Assembly (NCBI GenBank): GCA_023374045.1
Contig: CM041779.1
Coordinates: 303,314,167 to 303,378,166 of the forward strand
From: Limonium bicolor
Lineage: Eukaryota > Streptophyta > Magnoliopsida > Caryophyllales > Plumbaginaceae
Direction of reading: 5' to 3'
Length of the DNA stretch: 64,000 nucleotides
A program made the position numbers and the translations under genes. A model generated the notes under the pieces. The model was not told the DNA's origin. It saw nothing but the letters and a program-made list of their open reading frames with translations, and made no database searches. Positions 1-11,962 of this stretch are shown piece by piece; the stretch's first letter is position 1, and every line of letters begins with the position of its first letter.

Positions 1-597
1 GTAAGAATTGTGAAAATTGTAAATCTCTGGATTTAGAGTTATAAATATGATATTAATGAGTATTTATATTTATTAGAGTATTTATATGTGTTTCATTGGG
101 TTATATAGACCCAAAACACATTCCCGAGATATTTCCGGGACTTTCGGGACCTTTTTGTGCTTTAAGCGTTTCTCCCTGGCATTTTGTGTTTTCTTGTAGA
201 TCTAACTTGAGCATTATCTTTATAATTTTAATTAATGGTGATAGGAACTCTAAGAATGATTTATTTAGAGTTTCGTGCCACTTCAGCATTCCCGGGCCTT
301 TTCTAGAGTTTATGGGGCCCACAAGGGTTCCTCCAAGCACTTTTCGTTTAATTGCAAATTTACTCCGAGCATTTTGTTTTAAATGATAATTAATGACTAT
401 CGGGTCATATTATGATCATTAGTTGACTTGTATGACTTGGTTAACTCAAGGTCCGGCTCAACGCACGTTTTTGACCTTAAGGAGTTTAGGTGCGTTTTTA
501 ACGCCTAAGTGTTTCTGTGCTTTCTTATGGTTTCATAATCCCACAAATAAACCTTTAATTCCCATTATTTAATTATTTCATAATTAGGGGTATTTCA
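1..597 (-). mobile_element. Element F: reverse-oriented Tekay-type LTR, 5' end only
   Basis: Read on the minus strand, this begins TGAAATACCCC at 597, the same terminal motif as the LTRs of B, C and G. It then shares scattered blocks with the LTR of G at 61505-64000 (AAAATGCTCGG, GTGGCACGA, AGAGTTCCTA). The rest of the LTR lies off the left edge. No coding capacity is seen. Minus-strand bases just past 597 read CTAGGGGGATCATG, purine-rich, so this could be the 3' LTR of an element whose interior begins at 598. Family assignment rests on terminal motifs and patchy similarity. Confidence 0.6.
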
Positions 598-718
598 TAC
601 ATGATCCCCCTAGTCCCGAATAATAGTCAGGTAGGTAAGCCTTGGTTGGGCTTGCGGGTGGTAGTAATCCAAGAAGGAAAACAACCATAACATAACATAG
701 AGGGAGTTAGAGCAACTG
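598..718. other. Unassigned spacer, possibly interior of F
   Basis: A 121-bp stretch between the F terminus and the TSD of element A. The purine-rich minus-strand run next to 597 would suit a polypurine tract. It should continue at 25920 after A is removed, but I recognise no coding sequence on either side. Confidence 0.3.
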
Positions 719-723
719 TAGAC
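719..723. repeat. Target-site duplication of element A (left copy)
   Basis: TAGAC here immediately precedes the LTR and is repeated at 25915-25919 immediately after A's 3' LTR. The 5-bp length is typical of Ty3/gypsy integration and fixes both ends of A. Confidence 0.9.
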
Positions 724-1021
724 TGATAAGTGTGAAATTTATATAGTTTTATAGGTGCTTGGTCATTATCTTATGTAACTTTTTACGCACCTTCTCACAC
801 TTATCCTATGCTTTTTGTAACTCTTACTTTGGATAGGAACTAATTCCAATTTATATGATAAAATCAGGAAATGATGACAGAAATGCATAGTTCGCCTCAC
901 GAACTTTCCAACGCAACAAACGGGGACCAAAACGGACTTATAACGAAGAATCTGGGGGAGATTGAAGATTAGAGTACACTCGGATATATATACACTTGTC
1001 GCTGTGAGACATCCTGTTGCA

Positions 1022-1163
1022 ACCGCCTGAAATGGCGAGGTGAACCAGGCGGACAGGAGTATTACAACCGCCTGTTTTGGCGAGTTCACCAGGTGGACGG
1101 ACATGAGGCTACCGCCTGATTTCGAGCGGACAAGAGAGGCAGGACCGCCTGTAAAGAAGCGGA
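1022..1163 (+). repeat. GC-rich inverted-repeat cluster in U3 of A
   Basis: Four units each start ACCGCCTG and are followed by a partner such as CAGGCGG, CAGGTGG or AGCGGAC. They begin near 1022, 1067, 1111 and 1144. The cluster lies about 250-390 bp upstream of the TATA box and recurs in the 3' LTR at about 24361-24503. It could be an enhancer or a structured element. Confidence 0.65.
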
Positions 1164-1413
1164 CGTGACTAATTCAAGCGCACGAAACAGTTTTCTTCTT
1201 CTTTCTCGGCGCCGCGCTCGAACTACTACTTCATTAATTGCAGACGGCGCCCACCTTAAATTGTGCACGCGTGACTGGCTCTGCAATCAATTGCTCTGCC
1301 CGATGAAATCTCTGACTGCAATCTTCACCGATCTGCACCAACTCCACCGCCATCTACTCGCTAGCTCACTGTCCCTGTCACTTCTCCGTTGTCTGCTTCT
1401 GAAATCCTCCGCC

Positions 1414-1421
1414 TATATAAA
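1414..1421 (+). promoter_or_regulatory. TATA box of A LTR promoter
   Basis: TATATAAA preceded by a C-rich stretch, with a pyrimidine-rich leader beginning about 30 bp downstream. The same octamer is at 24753-24760 in the 3' LTR. Transcription would start near 1445-1450, marking the U3/R boundary. Confidence 0.7.
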
Positions 1422-2530
1422 CCCACACTCTCCTTGCTAAAAATCATCCAGTCATTCACGCACCTATCAATCGATCCATTCACTCCATTCACTTCATCAA
1501 AAATCCATTCATCTATCAGTCCACGAATTAATCCATTCACCCACGCATCCATCATCCATCGACCGAATCACTCGAACACTCGCACTCGACTCTCCCCCAC
1601 CATCACCTTTTCCATTCTAAACCCACGTATTACACTCACTCACAAATTCATTCTCCAAATTCACTTACGTACACATCCATTTACAATTCACAAATCACTC
1701 GACCACCACCACAAAACTCACACCCCACCATTCTCCATATATTATCATCTGCCTCAATTCTATTCCGGTCTGTCAGAATAACGGAGCAGCTTCGGAGTCA
1801 GCGAAACAGATGATTTCTTTTACTCTTATCTCTGCTCATTTATTTAACATGTCCGGTTAGATTATTATACTCTGGGGAATGGTTATTGTTAGTTTGTTTT
1901 AATTGTGCACTTTATTTTACCGGTTTAAATTAATTATAATTTGATACAATTAATGTTATTATCTCGCTTTTTAATAAATTACATGAGTTTATTAAATTGC
2001 TTTATGAAATCTATTTTGATCAGATCCGTGATAAATAGATAGGTCACATTAATTGTTATGTCTGTGGAAAAATTTATTCTGATTGAATAAATCTAGTATT
2101 TCAGATGGAAAATTATATTCCTTTTAACTAGCCGTTTACATGTGTTTTGCCTGAGTTTATATCAAACCTTGCATGTTCTGGTAAACGAGGTCATTAGAAT
2201 TTAGGATTTAAATCTGAAGACTATAAAAGGAATTTTGCCAAATTATTCTTAATTAAACCGGTAGAATAGCATAATTAATCAAACGAGTAAAACCTGAACC
2301 CAGAGTTCGTTCTTCCATTTTCACAAACCACTTTTAATATTTTGTTATTTTAATTTTTAGTTGTTATTTAAATTACAGTTTAGATAATTATCACATAGTC
2401 CCACGGTTCGATACCTGGTTCCCATAAACTCTACTACAATAACCGGGATTTTTGCAACCTGACGGTTTTCTGATTTATTATTTTCTAAGATTATTTCTTG
2501 GTATTTAATAGGTCAAATTTATCGTTTGCA

Positions 2531-4154
2531 ATGAGGCAATTTAGCAGACCAGCGGCCATTCCAAGAAGAAGCCCAGTAGCTCTTCCTACGCTACCACCTG
2601 AATTAATGAAGGAATGGAAGGATCTGAAGCCATCACATCAAAACAAGGTCATACGAGAGATGCCCTCAGGCACATTTGACGGTTCCAACCCCAACGACGC
2701 CCTAGATCATGTCAACCGATTTCTAATAAATATTGATCAAATTGGGTGCTCAGATAATCTCCTGGAGTATGCTAGAATGAGTTTATTTCCTAGCAGCCTC
2801 ACTGGTGAAGCAATGAAATGGTTCTACTGTCTTCCCTCTGGTATTATCACTAGTTGGGAGGAGATGACAACCAGGTTCTATGAAAAATATTATCCTATTT
2901 CTAGAACTAGGAATTTGGTTGCTGCTTTACTTGCTTTTAAACAGGGAGGTGCTGAGACTATCTGTGAAGCATGGGATCGTTTTAAAGAAATGCTCCGACA
3001 GTGTCCTCATCACGGACAAGACTCACGTGTATTGCTATGACGTTCTTTAATGGATTGCAGCATATACATCAAGCCGAAGTTAGATCAGCTTTGGGAGGAA
3101 ACATCCTCAACCGATCCGGCAATGATTTCATGGCGGCCATGGAGACGTACATAGAAGAGGTTCGTCAGTGGGGCACCGAGGGTGGCAGAACTATGACATG
3201 GGTGCCAAAGGTGCAAGAATATAGATCCTTGGATGGAGCAGATGGCAGAGTCACAAGCTCAACAATCCACACTGGTAAGCTCACTAGTAAAAGATTTGAC
3301 GATTTTCTAATTAATGGTCAGCCTTCTCAGCAGGTAAAGAGGATAGCTTCTTCATCCTCATCTGAGCCTCTGTGCTCTCATTGTGGTGGTGACCACTCGT
3401 TTGAAGTATGCCCTTATCTGGAGGAGATACGGATCGCTGAAGAAGCCAACTTTGTAGGACAAGGAATTACCAACAGCCCTGGAACCGAAATCAACATCCG
3501 AATCTCAGGTATGGTAATCCCAACAATGCTTTAAATTCGAATCTTTTACAAAGTAATGTGCAGGGACCCCCAGGCTTCTCTAGGCAACCATACAATCAAG
3601 CTCGTCCTCAGATGCAGATGGGACAGGGCCAGAACTCTTACCAGCCACCTGTTAAATCTGCATCTGATGAAAAGATGGAACGCTACAGATATAATCACTT
3701 CAATGGCTACCACCAGAAGGAACAACAAACTCTCAACCAATCCCTGATGGATAGTCAAAGAAATCTAGAGCAGCAGATAAACCAGCTACTTACCAACCAG
3801 CACAAAGGCAGCCGGGCTCATTTCCATCTCAACCTCAGCAGAATCCGAGAGAGACGGCCAAGGCCTTAAGGATCTGCAACTGTGGTACATCCTCGGAAAT
3901 CCAACCTGAGGATGAGCTCAGTGCAGCCGTGACATTAAGAAGTGGCAAGCAGCTGGGAAATAATCAAGAGCAAGTGACTGCACAACAAACCGGTGAAAAG
4001 ATCACCCATTCTAATAATCATCAGAGCCTTCGGTCCCACCAGTGGTAGTTTCTGAGGGATACAGGCTCCAATCAATTCTTCTCCTTCTCCATCTTCTATT
4101 CAAATTGATGTACCTTCTTCTACTCCTAAGCGAATAGAACTTCCATTTCCAAGG
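2531..4154 (+). pseudogene. gag: Element A gag (broken)
   Basis: Starts at the ATG directly after the LTR. The first block (2531-3040) has the Athila-type capsid signature: a KWFYCLPSG segment, WEEMTTRFYEKYYP, and a C-terminal EAWDRFKEMLRQCPHHG. A shift near 3020-3040 moves into the next frame (to 3534), which holds a nucleocapsid-like knuckle CSHCGGDHSFEVC of spacing C-x2-C-x3-H-x4-C. A third frame (3558-3869) carries the Gln/Asn-rich segment ENxLxQQINQLL typical of Athila Gag. At least three frame changes prevent a single product. It would have encoded the structural particle protein. Confidence 0.85.
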
Positions 4155-5196
4155 ATGAAAAAGAAGTGTTTAGATGAGCAGTTCAATAAATTCTTAAGTA
4201 TATTCAAGAAACTGACTATCGATATACCTTTAATTGATGCTTTACAGGAGATGCCCAATTATGCAAAATTTTTGAAGGATCTCGTGACAAAGAGGAAGAA
4301 GAAGCAGGACAAGGAGACTGTCCACCTTACAGAAGAGTGCTCTACGGCGTTACTTCGAGCACTTCCCCCAAAACAGAAGGATCCGGGCACTCCTATTGTT
4401 CCCTGCTTTATCGGAGATATAGATTGTGGAAGTGGCCTGTGTGACCTGGGTGCAAGCATCAACATCATGCCATATGCAACCTTCTTGAAGGTAAAAGGAG
4501 GAGAGCTTCACCCAGTCCCTTTTAAACTCCAGCTGGCCGACAGATCCGAGATAAAACCGATGGGAATTGTGCGAGATCTTGTAGTGGGAGTTGACCGCTT
4601 CATCTTTCCTGCGGATTTTGTTGTTTTAGATAGATGATGATGTGGAAGTCCCACTCATTTTGGGTCGTCCTTTTCTGAGTACTGCCAAGGCGGTCATTGA
4701 CGTGCATGATGGCAGAATCACCTTGAGGTACGGAGATGAGAAGATAGAGTTTGATATGAAAAAGATGATGAAGTTAAGTTCTACTTCAGCTCATTCAGTT
4801 ATGTCGGTAAGTATAGATGAGGATGGCGAGGTATGTGAACTTTCTACTGATGATGAGATTTATTCTATACTTTCTTCTACTTTTTCAGATTTTGAACCTT
4901 TAGAACATGTTCTTATATCTTCTGTTGAGGATAAAACTCTTAATATGGATGTTAATACAGCTCTAGCACATGTAGAGAGAGGAAAACCAGGTTTTCAAGC
5001 CTATCGCCCTCCTTTGGAGAGACTTGATAAAGAAATCCAAAGACCTGTTCCTTCTATAGAGCAACCTCCAGTACTTGAGCTTAAGGAGCTCCCCTCTAAT
5101 CTCAAGTACTGCTTTTTAGCTAATGATAATTATTTGCCTGTCATTGTTTCATCTTCTTTGACTTCTGGGCAAGAAAGCAGGTTACTTGAGTTCTGA
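4155..5196 (+). pseudogene. pro: Element A protease region (broken)
   Basis: The frame 4155-4637 carries the end of Gag and an aspartic protease with CDLGASINIMP as active site; Athila proteases have DLGAS where others have DSGAS or DTGA. A frame change at 4637-4642 leads to the flap and C-terminal part with the ILGRPFL motif, followed by a variable acidic linker to 5196. It would cleave Gag-Pol; the break and the downstream stop mean this copy cannot. Confidence 0.83.
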
Positions 5197-6600
5197 GAAG
5201 ACATAAGAGAGCCATCGGATGGACTCTAGCTGATATCAAAGGCATCAACCCGGCCTTCTGTACACATCATATCTATATGGAGGAAGACTACAAACCTGTC
5301 AGACAACCCCAGCGTCGGCTCAACCCTAACATGAAGGAAGTTGTCAAGACAGAGGTGTTGAAGCTTCTGGACGCTGGGATCATTTACCCTATATCGGACA
5401 GCACATGGGTAAGTCCTGTACAGGTAGTTCCTAAGAAAGGAGGTTTTGAAGCTGTTATAAACGAAAAGGTGAGTCCATTCCCCAACGAAAGATCACTGGA
5501 TGGCGTATGTGTATAGATTATAGGCGTTTGAATTCAGCCACCAGGAAAGATCATTTCCCACTCCCCTTTATTGATCAAATGCTCGAGAGATTGGCTGGGC
5601 AGGAATATACTATTTTTTAGATGGTTTTTCAGGGTACTTTCAAATTCCTATTGCACCTGAGGACCAGGACAAGACTACCTTTACTTGTCCATTTGGTACC
5701 TTTGCATACAAAAGAATGCCCTTTGGTTTATGTAATGCCCCTGCCACTTTCCAGCGCTGCATGCAGGCCATCTTTGCAGACTTCATTGAACAGAGTATAG
5801 AGGTATTTATGGACGATTTTTCTGTCTATGGCTCTGATTTGATGTTTGTCTAGCACAGCTTGATCTTATCCTTGGACGGTGCGAAGAGACCAACCTAGTT
5901 CTCAACTGGGAGAAATGCCATTTTATGGTAAAGGATGGGATAGTGCTCGGCCACAAGGTGTCTGCTAAAGGGATTGAGGTTGACAAAGCAAAAGTCGAAG
6001 TGATAGAGAAGCTACCAGCGCCCACTTGTGTAAAGGAAGTAAGATCTTTTCTGGGCATGCTGGTTTCTATCGTCGGTTTATTCAAGATTTTAAAATTGCT
6101 AAACCTTTGACTGATCTGCTAATGAAAGATGTTTCATTTATATTTTCTGAAGATTGTATTTCTGCTTTTAATTTAATTAAGCAAAAATTGGTAGCTGCCC
6201 CTATCGTTGTTTCTCCTGACTGGTCATCCATTTGAAATATGTGTGATGCTAGTGACTTTGCAGTAGGTGCAGCCCTGTGCCAAAAGAAAGATAAGGTGTT
6301 GAAGTTATTGCTTATGCCAGCAAAACTCTAGATGATGCCCAGAGAAACTACACAACAACTGAGAAAGAGCTCCTGGCAGTGGTCTTCTCCTTAGATAGAT
6401 TTCGATCATATTTATGGGGAAGTAAAGTGATTATCCACACTGACCACTCTGCTCTTAAATATTTGTTTGCCAAGAAAGAGGCCAAGCCTCGCTTGCTACG
6501 TTGGATTCTTCTTTTACAGGAATTCGATATAGAAGTGAGGGACAAGAGTGGTAAACTGAATGTTGTTGCTGACCATCTCTCTAGGATGGTAACTCCTGAC
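5197..6600 (+). pseudogene. pol: Element A reverse transcriptase and RNase H (broken)
   Basis: The RT begins near 5277 with the segment ending WVSPVQVVPKKGG. It continues out of frame through a degraded CIDYRRLN block (about 5508-5530), then MPFGLCNAPATFQRCM, and the catalytic FMDD box around 5810. Later frames hold an ILGHKVSAKGIEVDKAKV segment and a GFYRRFIQDF segment. RNase H follows from about 6240 with [23 protein letters not shown] and [10 protein letters not shown]. Several frameshifts and stops, for example a TAG at 5617-5619, break the frame. Confidence 0.85.
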
Positions 6601-7880
6601 GATGGTATTCCTATTAATGAATTTTTTCCCGATGAAGCCGTCTTCAGTTTGAAAAAGGTGCAAGAGCCATGGTATGCTGATATGGCTAATTTTCTTGTTT
6701 CTGGAGTTGTTCCTCATGATTTATCATATTCCCAGAAAAAGAAATTCCTTTCTGACTCACGCCATTATATCTGGGAAGACCCTCACTTGTTTCGAGTGTG
6801 TGCAGATAGCTTAATTCGCAGGTGTCTCCCTGATGATGAGGTACCCAGTGTTCTGGAGTTTTGTCACTCCAGAGAAGCTGGAGGCCATCATGGATCCCAT
6901 CGGACGGCGCCAAGGTTTTGGAGTCCGGATTTTATTGGCCCACACTCCATAAAGACTGCCAAACCTTTGTGGCTAGTTGTGATAGCTGTCAGCGCATGGG
7001 CAATACTTCAAGACGACATGAGATGCCTCAGCAAAGCATTTTGGAAGTCGAACTTTTTGACTGTTGGGGTATCGATTTTATGGGGCCGTTTCCCTCTTCA
7101 CAGGTTATCAATACATTCTGGTGGCAGTGGACTATGTGTCCAAGTGGGTTGAAGCCATACCATGCCAAAATGCTGATTCAAAGACCGTGGTCAAGTTTAT
7201 CAAAAAGCACATCTTCACTCGCTTCGGAGTTCCACGAGCAATTATCAGTGATGGGGGATCACATTTTTGCAACCGTTCATTCGATGCCTTGCTGGCTAAG
7301 TACGGAGTACGTCATAAGGTTGCACTACCGTATCACCCACAAACAAATGGACAAGCTGAAGTATCCAATCGAGAGTTGAAGTGGATTCTCCAAAGACAGT
7401 AAACTCTTCAAGGAAGGACTGGTCTCTACGGTTAGATGACGCTCTCTGGGCCTACAGGACAGCATTCAAGACACCCATCGGGATGTCTCCTTTTAGGCTG
7501 GTATATGGGAAATCTTGCCATCTACCTGTTGAGTTGGAGCATAAGGCGTACTGGGCACTTAAGGCCCTGAACTTTGACATACTTGCTGCTGGTGAGAAAC
7601 GCAAATTTCAGCTTTCAGAGCTTGAAGAACTAAGAGATAAGCTTACAACAGTGCTCGAATCTACAAGGAGCGCACCAAGAAACTCCACGATCAAATGATC
7701 AAGAAACGTGACTTCAAAGTTGGAGATTGGGTGCTCCTCTACAACTAGATTGAAGATCTTTCCAGGAAAGCTTAAATCTCATTGGGCAGGACCATTTAAG
7801 GTGGTAGGGGTTACTTCATTTGGAGCCTACGAACTGAAAACAAGAAGGGTGAAACCTTCAAAGTTAATGGGGCCCGTCTG
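6601..7880 (+). pseudogene. int: Element A integrase (broken)
   Basis: The HHCC zinc-binding domain spans about 6870-7020 across a frame change, with [10 protein letters not shown] in the second half. The catalytic core shows GIDFMGPF, then [10 protein letters not shown] and [18 protein letters not shown] with the expected D, D and E. A shift near 7390 leads to a [16 protein letters not shown] block. Further lesions precede a remnant of the C-terminal DNA-binding domain (about 7770-7880). No chromodomain follows, as expected for Athila. Confidence 0.85.
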
Positions 7881-9437
7881 AAAAGGTATACTTGTCCTGC
7901 TGATGTTTCTACTAACTTGCTTGGAGTTTCTTTTGTCCAGGTACAGCAGGATCTCTTCCCCTGTTTCGGAGTCGGCGCCACCTAAAAAGAGGTCTCTCCC
8001 ATGGCGGTTAAAACATAAGTTCCGAAAGCTGCGCAACTTAGTTCTAGGAAGTTGTGGGACCCCTTCCCACTCCTCTTCCTCTTTCTCCTAATCGGACTGC
8101 CGAGTCTAGCTTGAGACTTAAAACAGAGCAGCTTGGTGGGAGGCAACCCACCACTTATTTTCAATTTACAGGAAGAATTCTCTATCCTATTTCTTACACT
8201 TACTTTACAGTTTTCTGTGTGCTTCAATAATTTGTCTAATATTATAAAATATATTATATATAATAATGCTATTAGTCTATTTGCTTATTTTTCTTCATTA
8301 AGGAGTGGCAGCACATGAGGCAGTAATAACTTGAGTTCTTCTGGCTGTTTAGAAAATTCTTTCCAGGCTCATCTTACGCAATTCTACAGCTGAACTCAAG
8401 TGTGGGGTGGACCGTGCAACACACCGTGAACGGACTCTGGGGAGTATTCTAAATCCTTTTCACTCTTTACTGTTACACATACTCCCCTCTGAACTCCTAT
8501 ATGTCTTACTTTTTGTTTCCCGTTGGATTGCTTGCACAACATTCATACTTCCACAGCAATGAGGACATTGCTTCACTCTAAGTGTGGGGTGGGGTAACCT
8601 CCTTCGTAGCTTATCTTTTGTGTATCTTTGAGCTCTTTTCTCTTGCATTTGTTTGACTCCTGCTGGGGTGCTCGACTTGGAAGGAAGCCATAAAGGAAGT
8701 ATAATTGGTTAGCTGATAATGGGGTACAAAATTTTTAAATTTTTCTGGTTTTAACTGATTAAAAGGAAGTCTATGTTCTGTGAATACTATAATGATTGAG
8801 AATACTCACCATCTGAACCCTGTTTTTAGCCTTGAGCCTTGGAATGTCTGGATTGAAATGGTTGGAAAAAGAACAAGGCAAGGTACTCCGCTGATCCTAA
8901 GCATGCTTAATTTTAATTCTGATCCAAAGTCAGGCCTCGTCCACTTGGTTATTAAGTCCTTTGGGTGCCTCATCATCTAGCTACCTAAGGTCCTTGTGAT
9001 CTGGGATAGTTGACCCAAAGCCGTTACATGGGTGGAGAGAAAAGTCTGTGGTGAAAGAACTTAAAAGCGCTTAAATTGAAAAATGTGCAATCATTGTGCT
9101 AAATGAAAATATAATCCTCTCTATGGATCAAGAGTATGTGGCATTGAAAGGTATGATGGAATAAGATCTTACTTCATGCCCCTTGTCGTTCTAACGGTTT
9201 GAGAATGTAAAGGTGGATTGGCTCATTGCTAAAGGCGAGGTTCTTATGGTTTTGTTTCTCTATTATTAGCTTTGAATGACTTCTCGTTTTATGAAAAAGA
9301 AAAATGCCCCTGTATTGGTAAAACTAGTAATCTTTCTTCTGTGCCCTTCCTTTTGAGTTGAGTTTCATTCGCTTGACTTGAACTCGTGTTTGAGAGTTTT
9401 GCTTGAGGACAAGCAAAGAGCTAAGTGTGGGGTGATT
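7881..9437 (+). other. Element A 3' untranslated region
   Basis: About 1.5 kb between integrase and the 3' LTR. Some Athila elements have an envelope-like ORF here; I see no convincing frame. The stretch holds three copies of AAGTGTGGGGTG (8398, 8580 and 9423), the last being the functional-position polypurine tract. Otherwise I see nothing recognisable. Confidence 0.7.
9423..9437 (+). promoter_or_regulatory. Polypurine tract of A
   Basis: AAGTGTGGGGTGATT lies directly before the TGATAAG start of the 3' LTR, the position of the plus-strand primer. Confidence 0.75.
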
Positions 9438-9647
9438 TGATAAGTGTGAAATTTATATAGTTTTATAGGTGCTTGGTCATTATCTTATGTAACTTTTTAC
9501 GCACCTTCTCACACTTATCCTATGCTTTTTGTAACTCTTACTTTGGATAGGAACTAATTCCAATTTATATGATAAAATCAGGAAATGATGACAGAAATGC
9601 ATAGTTCGCCTCACGAACTTTCCAACGCAACAAACGGGGACCAAAAC
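9438..9647 (+). repeat. Element A 3' LTR, part 1
   Basis: The first 210 bp of the LTR, matching 724-933, interrupted at the AAAAC target site by element B. Confidence 0.95.
9643..9647. repeat. Target-site duplication of element B (left copy)
   Basis: AAAAC, repeated at 24268-24272. Removing B plus one copy restores the contiguous sequence seen in A's 5' LTR around 929-940. Confidence 0.95.
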
Positions 9648-10172
9648 TGAAATACCCCAAACTTAGATATGGTGTTTAAATGATAAACTAAGATATAAGG
9701 AGGCTAAATAATGCCTTAGAAACATTAAGAAACATTTCTAATCAAAGAAAATATAAGGAAACACCAAAAGAGCAGTTTTAACAAAAACGTGCTCTAAGCT
9801 TGGAGAGACTTGGGAGAGTACCCAAATATTGTTCTAGGACCTTAGTAATATCCTAATGGTCATTTCAAATCAATTACCAAAGAAAACCAAGCTTGAAAAC
9901 AAGTTAAAACACAAAATGTGCTTTAAGGAGTCTTAAAGCACGTTTTTGAAAAATTGTCTTGTAAATGAGTTTTGAATGGCTAAATGTCCATCATTACTCT
10001 TTAATTAACATGTGTACTATATAGTATCACATTTGGAAGTCTATATCAATGGGAAATCAAAAATTTCACAACAATGTGCCTTGTTTTGATGAATAGTGAA
10101 TTAATTAAGCTAGTTTATAACATAAGTCTATATAAGTGAGACATTTGGTCAACAAAGACTTAATTACCCTAT

Positions 10173-10180
10173 TATAAAAG
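10173..10180 (+). promoter_or_regulatory. TATA box of B LTR promoter
   Basis: TATAAAAG sits about 525 bp into the LTR, ahead of a C/T-rich leader. The equivalent in the 3' LTR is near 20643-20650. If used, RNA would start near 10205 and the R-U5 part of the LTR would exceed 3 kb. Confidence 0.6.
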
Positions 10181-11962
10181 GGGGCCGGTTTTTAAGGTGA
10201 CTCACCACACTTATCTAGCTAAGTAAAGAGAAAGCAAAAAACAAGTAAGTTATAAAGTAAAAACACTATTCACCTTTTAAGATAAATATCACATTTTACT
10301 TACCTCTCTCCTCACTTCTTCATTCTCCCTTGTTTCACACGGTTTCTTGCTCTCTTTCTCTTCTCCATTCACGTAGAACTCAACTCCATGAAAGCTCCAT
10401 CTTCTCTTGCACACTACTTGCTCATTTAAGCTCCAAATCCAAAACAAAATACATATTCCTCTTAGTTAGCTCAAGCTCCTCTTTCTATCTTTTCAAAACT
10501 TCAAGAGCTTCATTTTGGTGCCAAGTCAAACCACCATTAGAGGAGGAAATTCAAGTTTGGAGACTCCATTGGCATCTCCATTCTCTTAAGGTAAAGAAAG
10601 TGTAAGAAAATCTAGGTTTCCACCATTTTCTTCACATGTCCGAAAATATATACTCATGGAACTCCATGTTTATGCCTTGTTCTAGCTTGTTTCTACTCTT
10701 CAAAGGAGAGAGGAGGTCCTTCTTGCTTCATATCCAAGTTGTCTTGAGAAACCAAGGTAAAACAATCACATTAATACCTTAAAACATATTTTTAACCTAG
10801 GGTTTGTTCCTTAGGGTTAATGTGTTATCTAGTACTCATTGGAGTCATTGGATATTGGTTAGAACATTGGCAAGGAGAACACATTGGTGACCGAGATTGA
10901 ACAAAGAAAAACCTAAGGAGAAAAGCTTTTAAGCTTGTGAGAAAACAAGGTAAATTACTTACCTTAAGATGTTTGTTGTTTAAGGGAATGGAATTTAGTA
11001 TATGATGAGTTTAGTGTAGAGCTTATATTGGGAAGGTTATATAAAACCTAGGAGAAACAATGACTATACTTGTGAACTTGTGACTAAGGAGCAAATGAGA
11101 AAAAGAGATAGTTTAAGAATATCAAGGTGAAGTACAAGAAGCATTTTATTTCAATGGGAGCCTTGTTGAGTGTATTCGCAGGTTGAAGGATATATGTGGA
11201 AATTCAGTGGTTAAGATTATTGTCATTTAAGGGCCTAAGTGCCAAGCATTTTAAGTTTAAGCACTATATGATGATGTGGTGTGGTTTTGGTGTAAATTGG
11301 GTGTTAAGGTGTTGTGGTGAGAATTTGTGTGATGTTGGTTGTTTGATGGAGAAAAACCATGTATTAGGTGGTATTATATACTAGAGAACCCATGGCAAAA
11401 TTTAGAGGAGAACCTAAGTGTTTAAGATATTCTAAGGGAATTTAATGACTAAGGAAGTACTAGGATGTTCTATAGGTTGTCTTGATGAAAAAGGGTGAGT
11501 TAGGTGTTCTAATGACTTATAATGACTTAGGTTACTATGAAGGATTTAGAAATCAAGAGAATGTATTTGAGTATTTAGGACTTAGGCAAATGTTGGTGCA
11601 CAACTAGGAAGGAAATAATGTGATGATGGAGTTTAAACTTGTGAAGGAACATTAAGTAAATGCAAGAGAGTTTAGATAGTGAAAGATGCTTGGGAGATGA
11701 TGTTATAGTGGTGAGGAAAACATTTGGTATAGTGGCTACATTAGGTATGAACCACCACCTAGAAACCTAGAGGAAAGCATTACAAGTGTTAGCATTATTA
11801 CAAGGAAAATGCATAAGGACTAAGGTGTATCTTGGTGAATGATTTAATGTGTTTTAGGAGGGCTTAAGGTGTATTTGAGGTGCCCAAATGAGGTTATAAC
11901 ATATTAGGATATATGAGGAGAAGTTTGGAGATGAATGGGAATTTAGAAACAAGGTTCTGGAG

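Larger units (their letters stand above)
724..2530 (+). repeat. Element A 5' LTR
   Basis: Begins TGATAAGTGTGAAA and ends ATCGTTTGCA, matched by the 3' LTR at 9438-9647 plus 24273-25914. It contains a GC-rich inverted-repeat cluster (1022-1163), a TATA box (1414-1421), and a C/T-rich leader with recurrent CCATTCA motifs. Compared with the 3' copy it lacks 46 bp near 2380, between short TAG repeats. It runs directly into the gag start codon at 2531. Confidence 0.93.

Noticed and set aside
1389..1781. Long open stretch in A's LTR leader (also 24504-25118)
   Set aside because: Compositionally simple, rich in CCATTCA repeats, broken differently in the two LTR copies, and without any domain. It is a transcribed leader, not a gene.
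7881..9437. Envelope-like gene in A
   Set aside because: Only short frames, no signal peptide or transmembrane pattern, and no recognisable similarity.
10330..10605. Open frame in B's LTR leader (and 20797-21153)
   Set aside because: The frame differs between LTR copies because of small indels, and the sequence looks like a C/T-rich untranslated leader.
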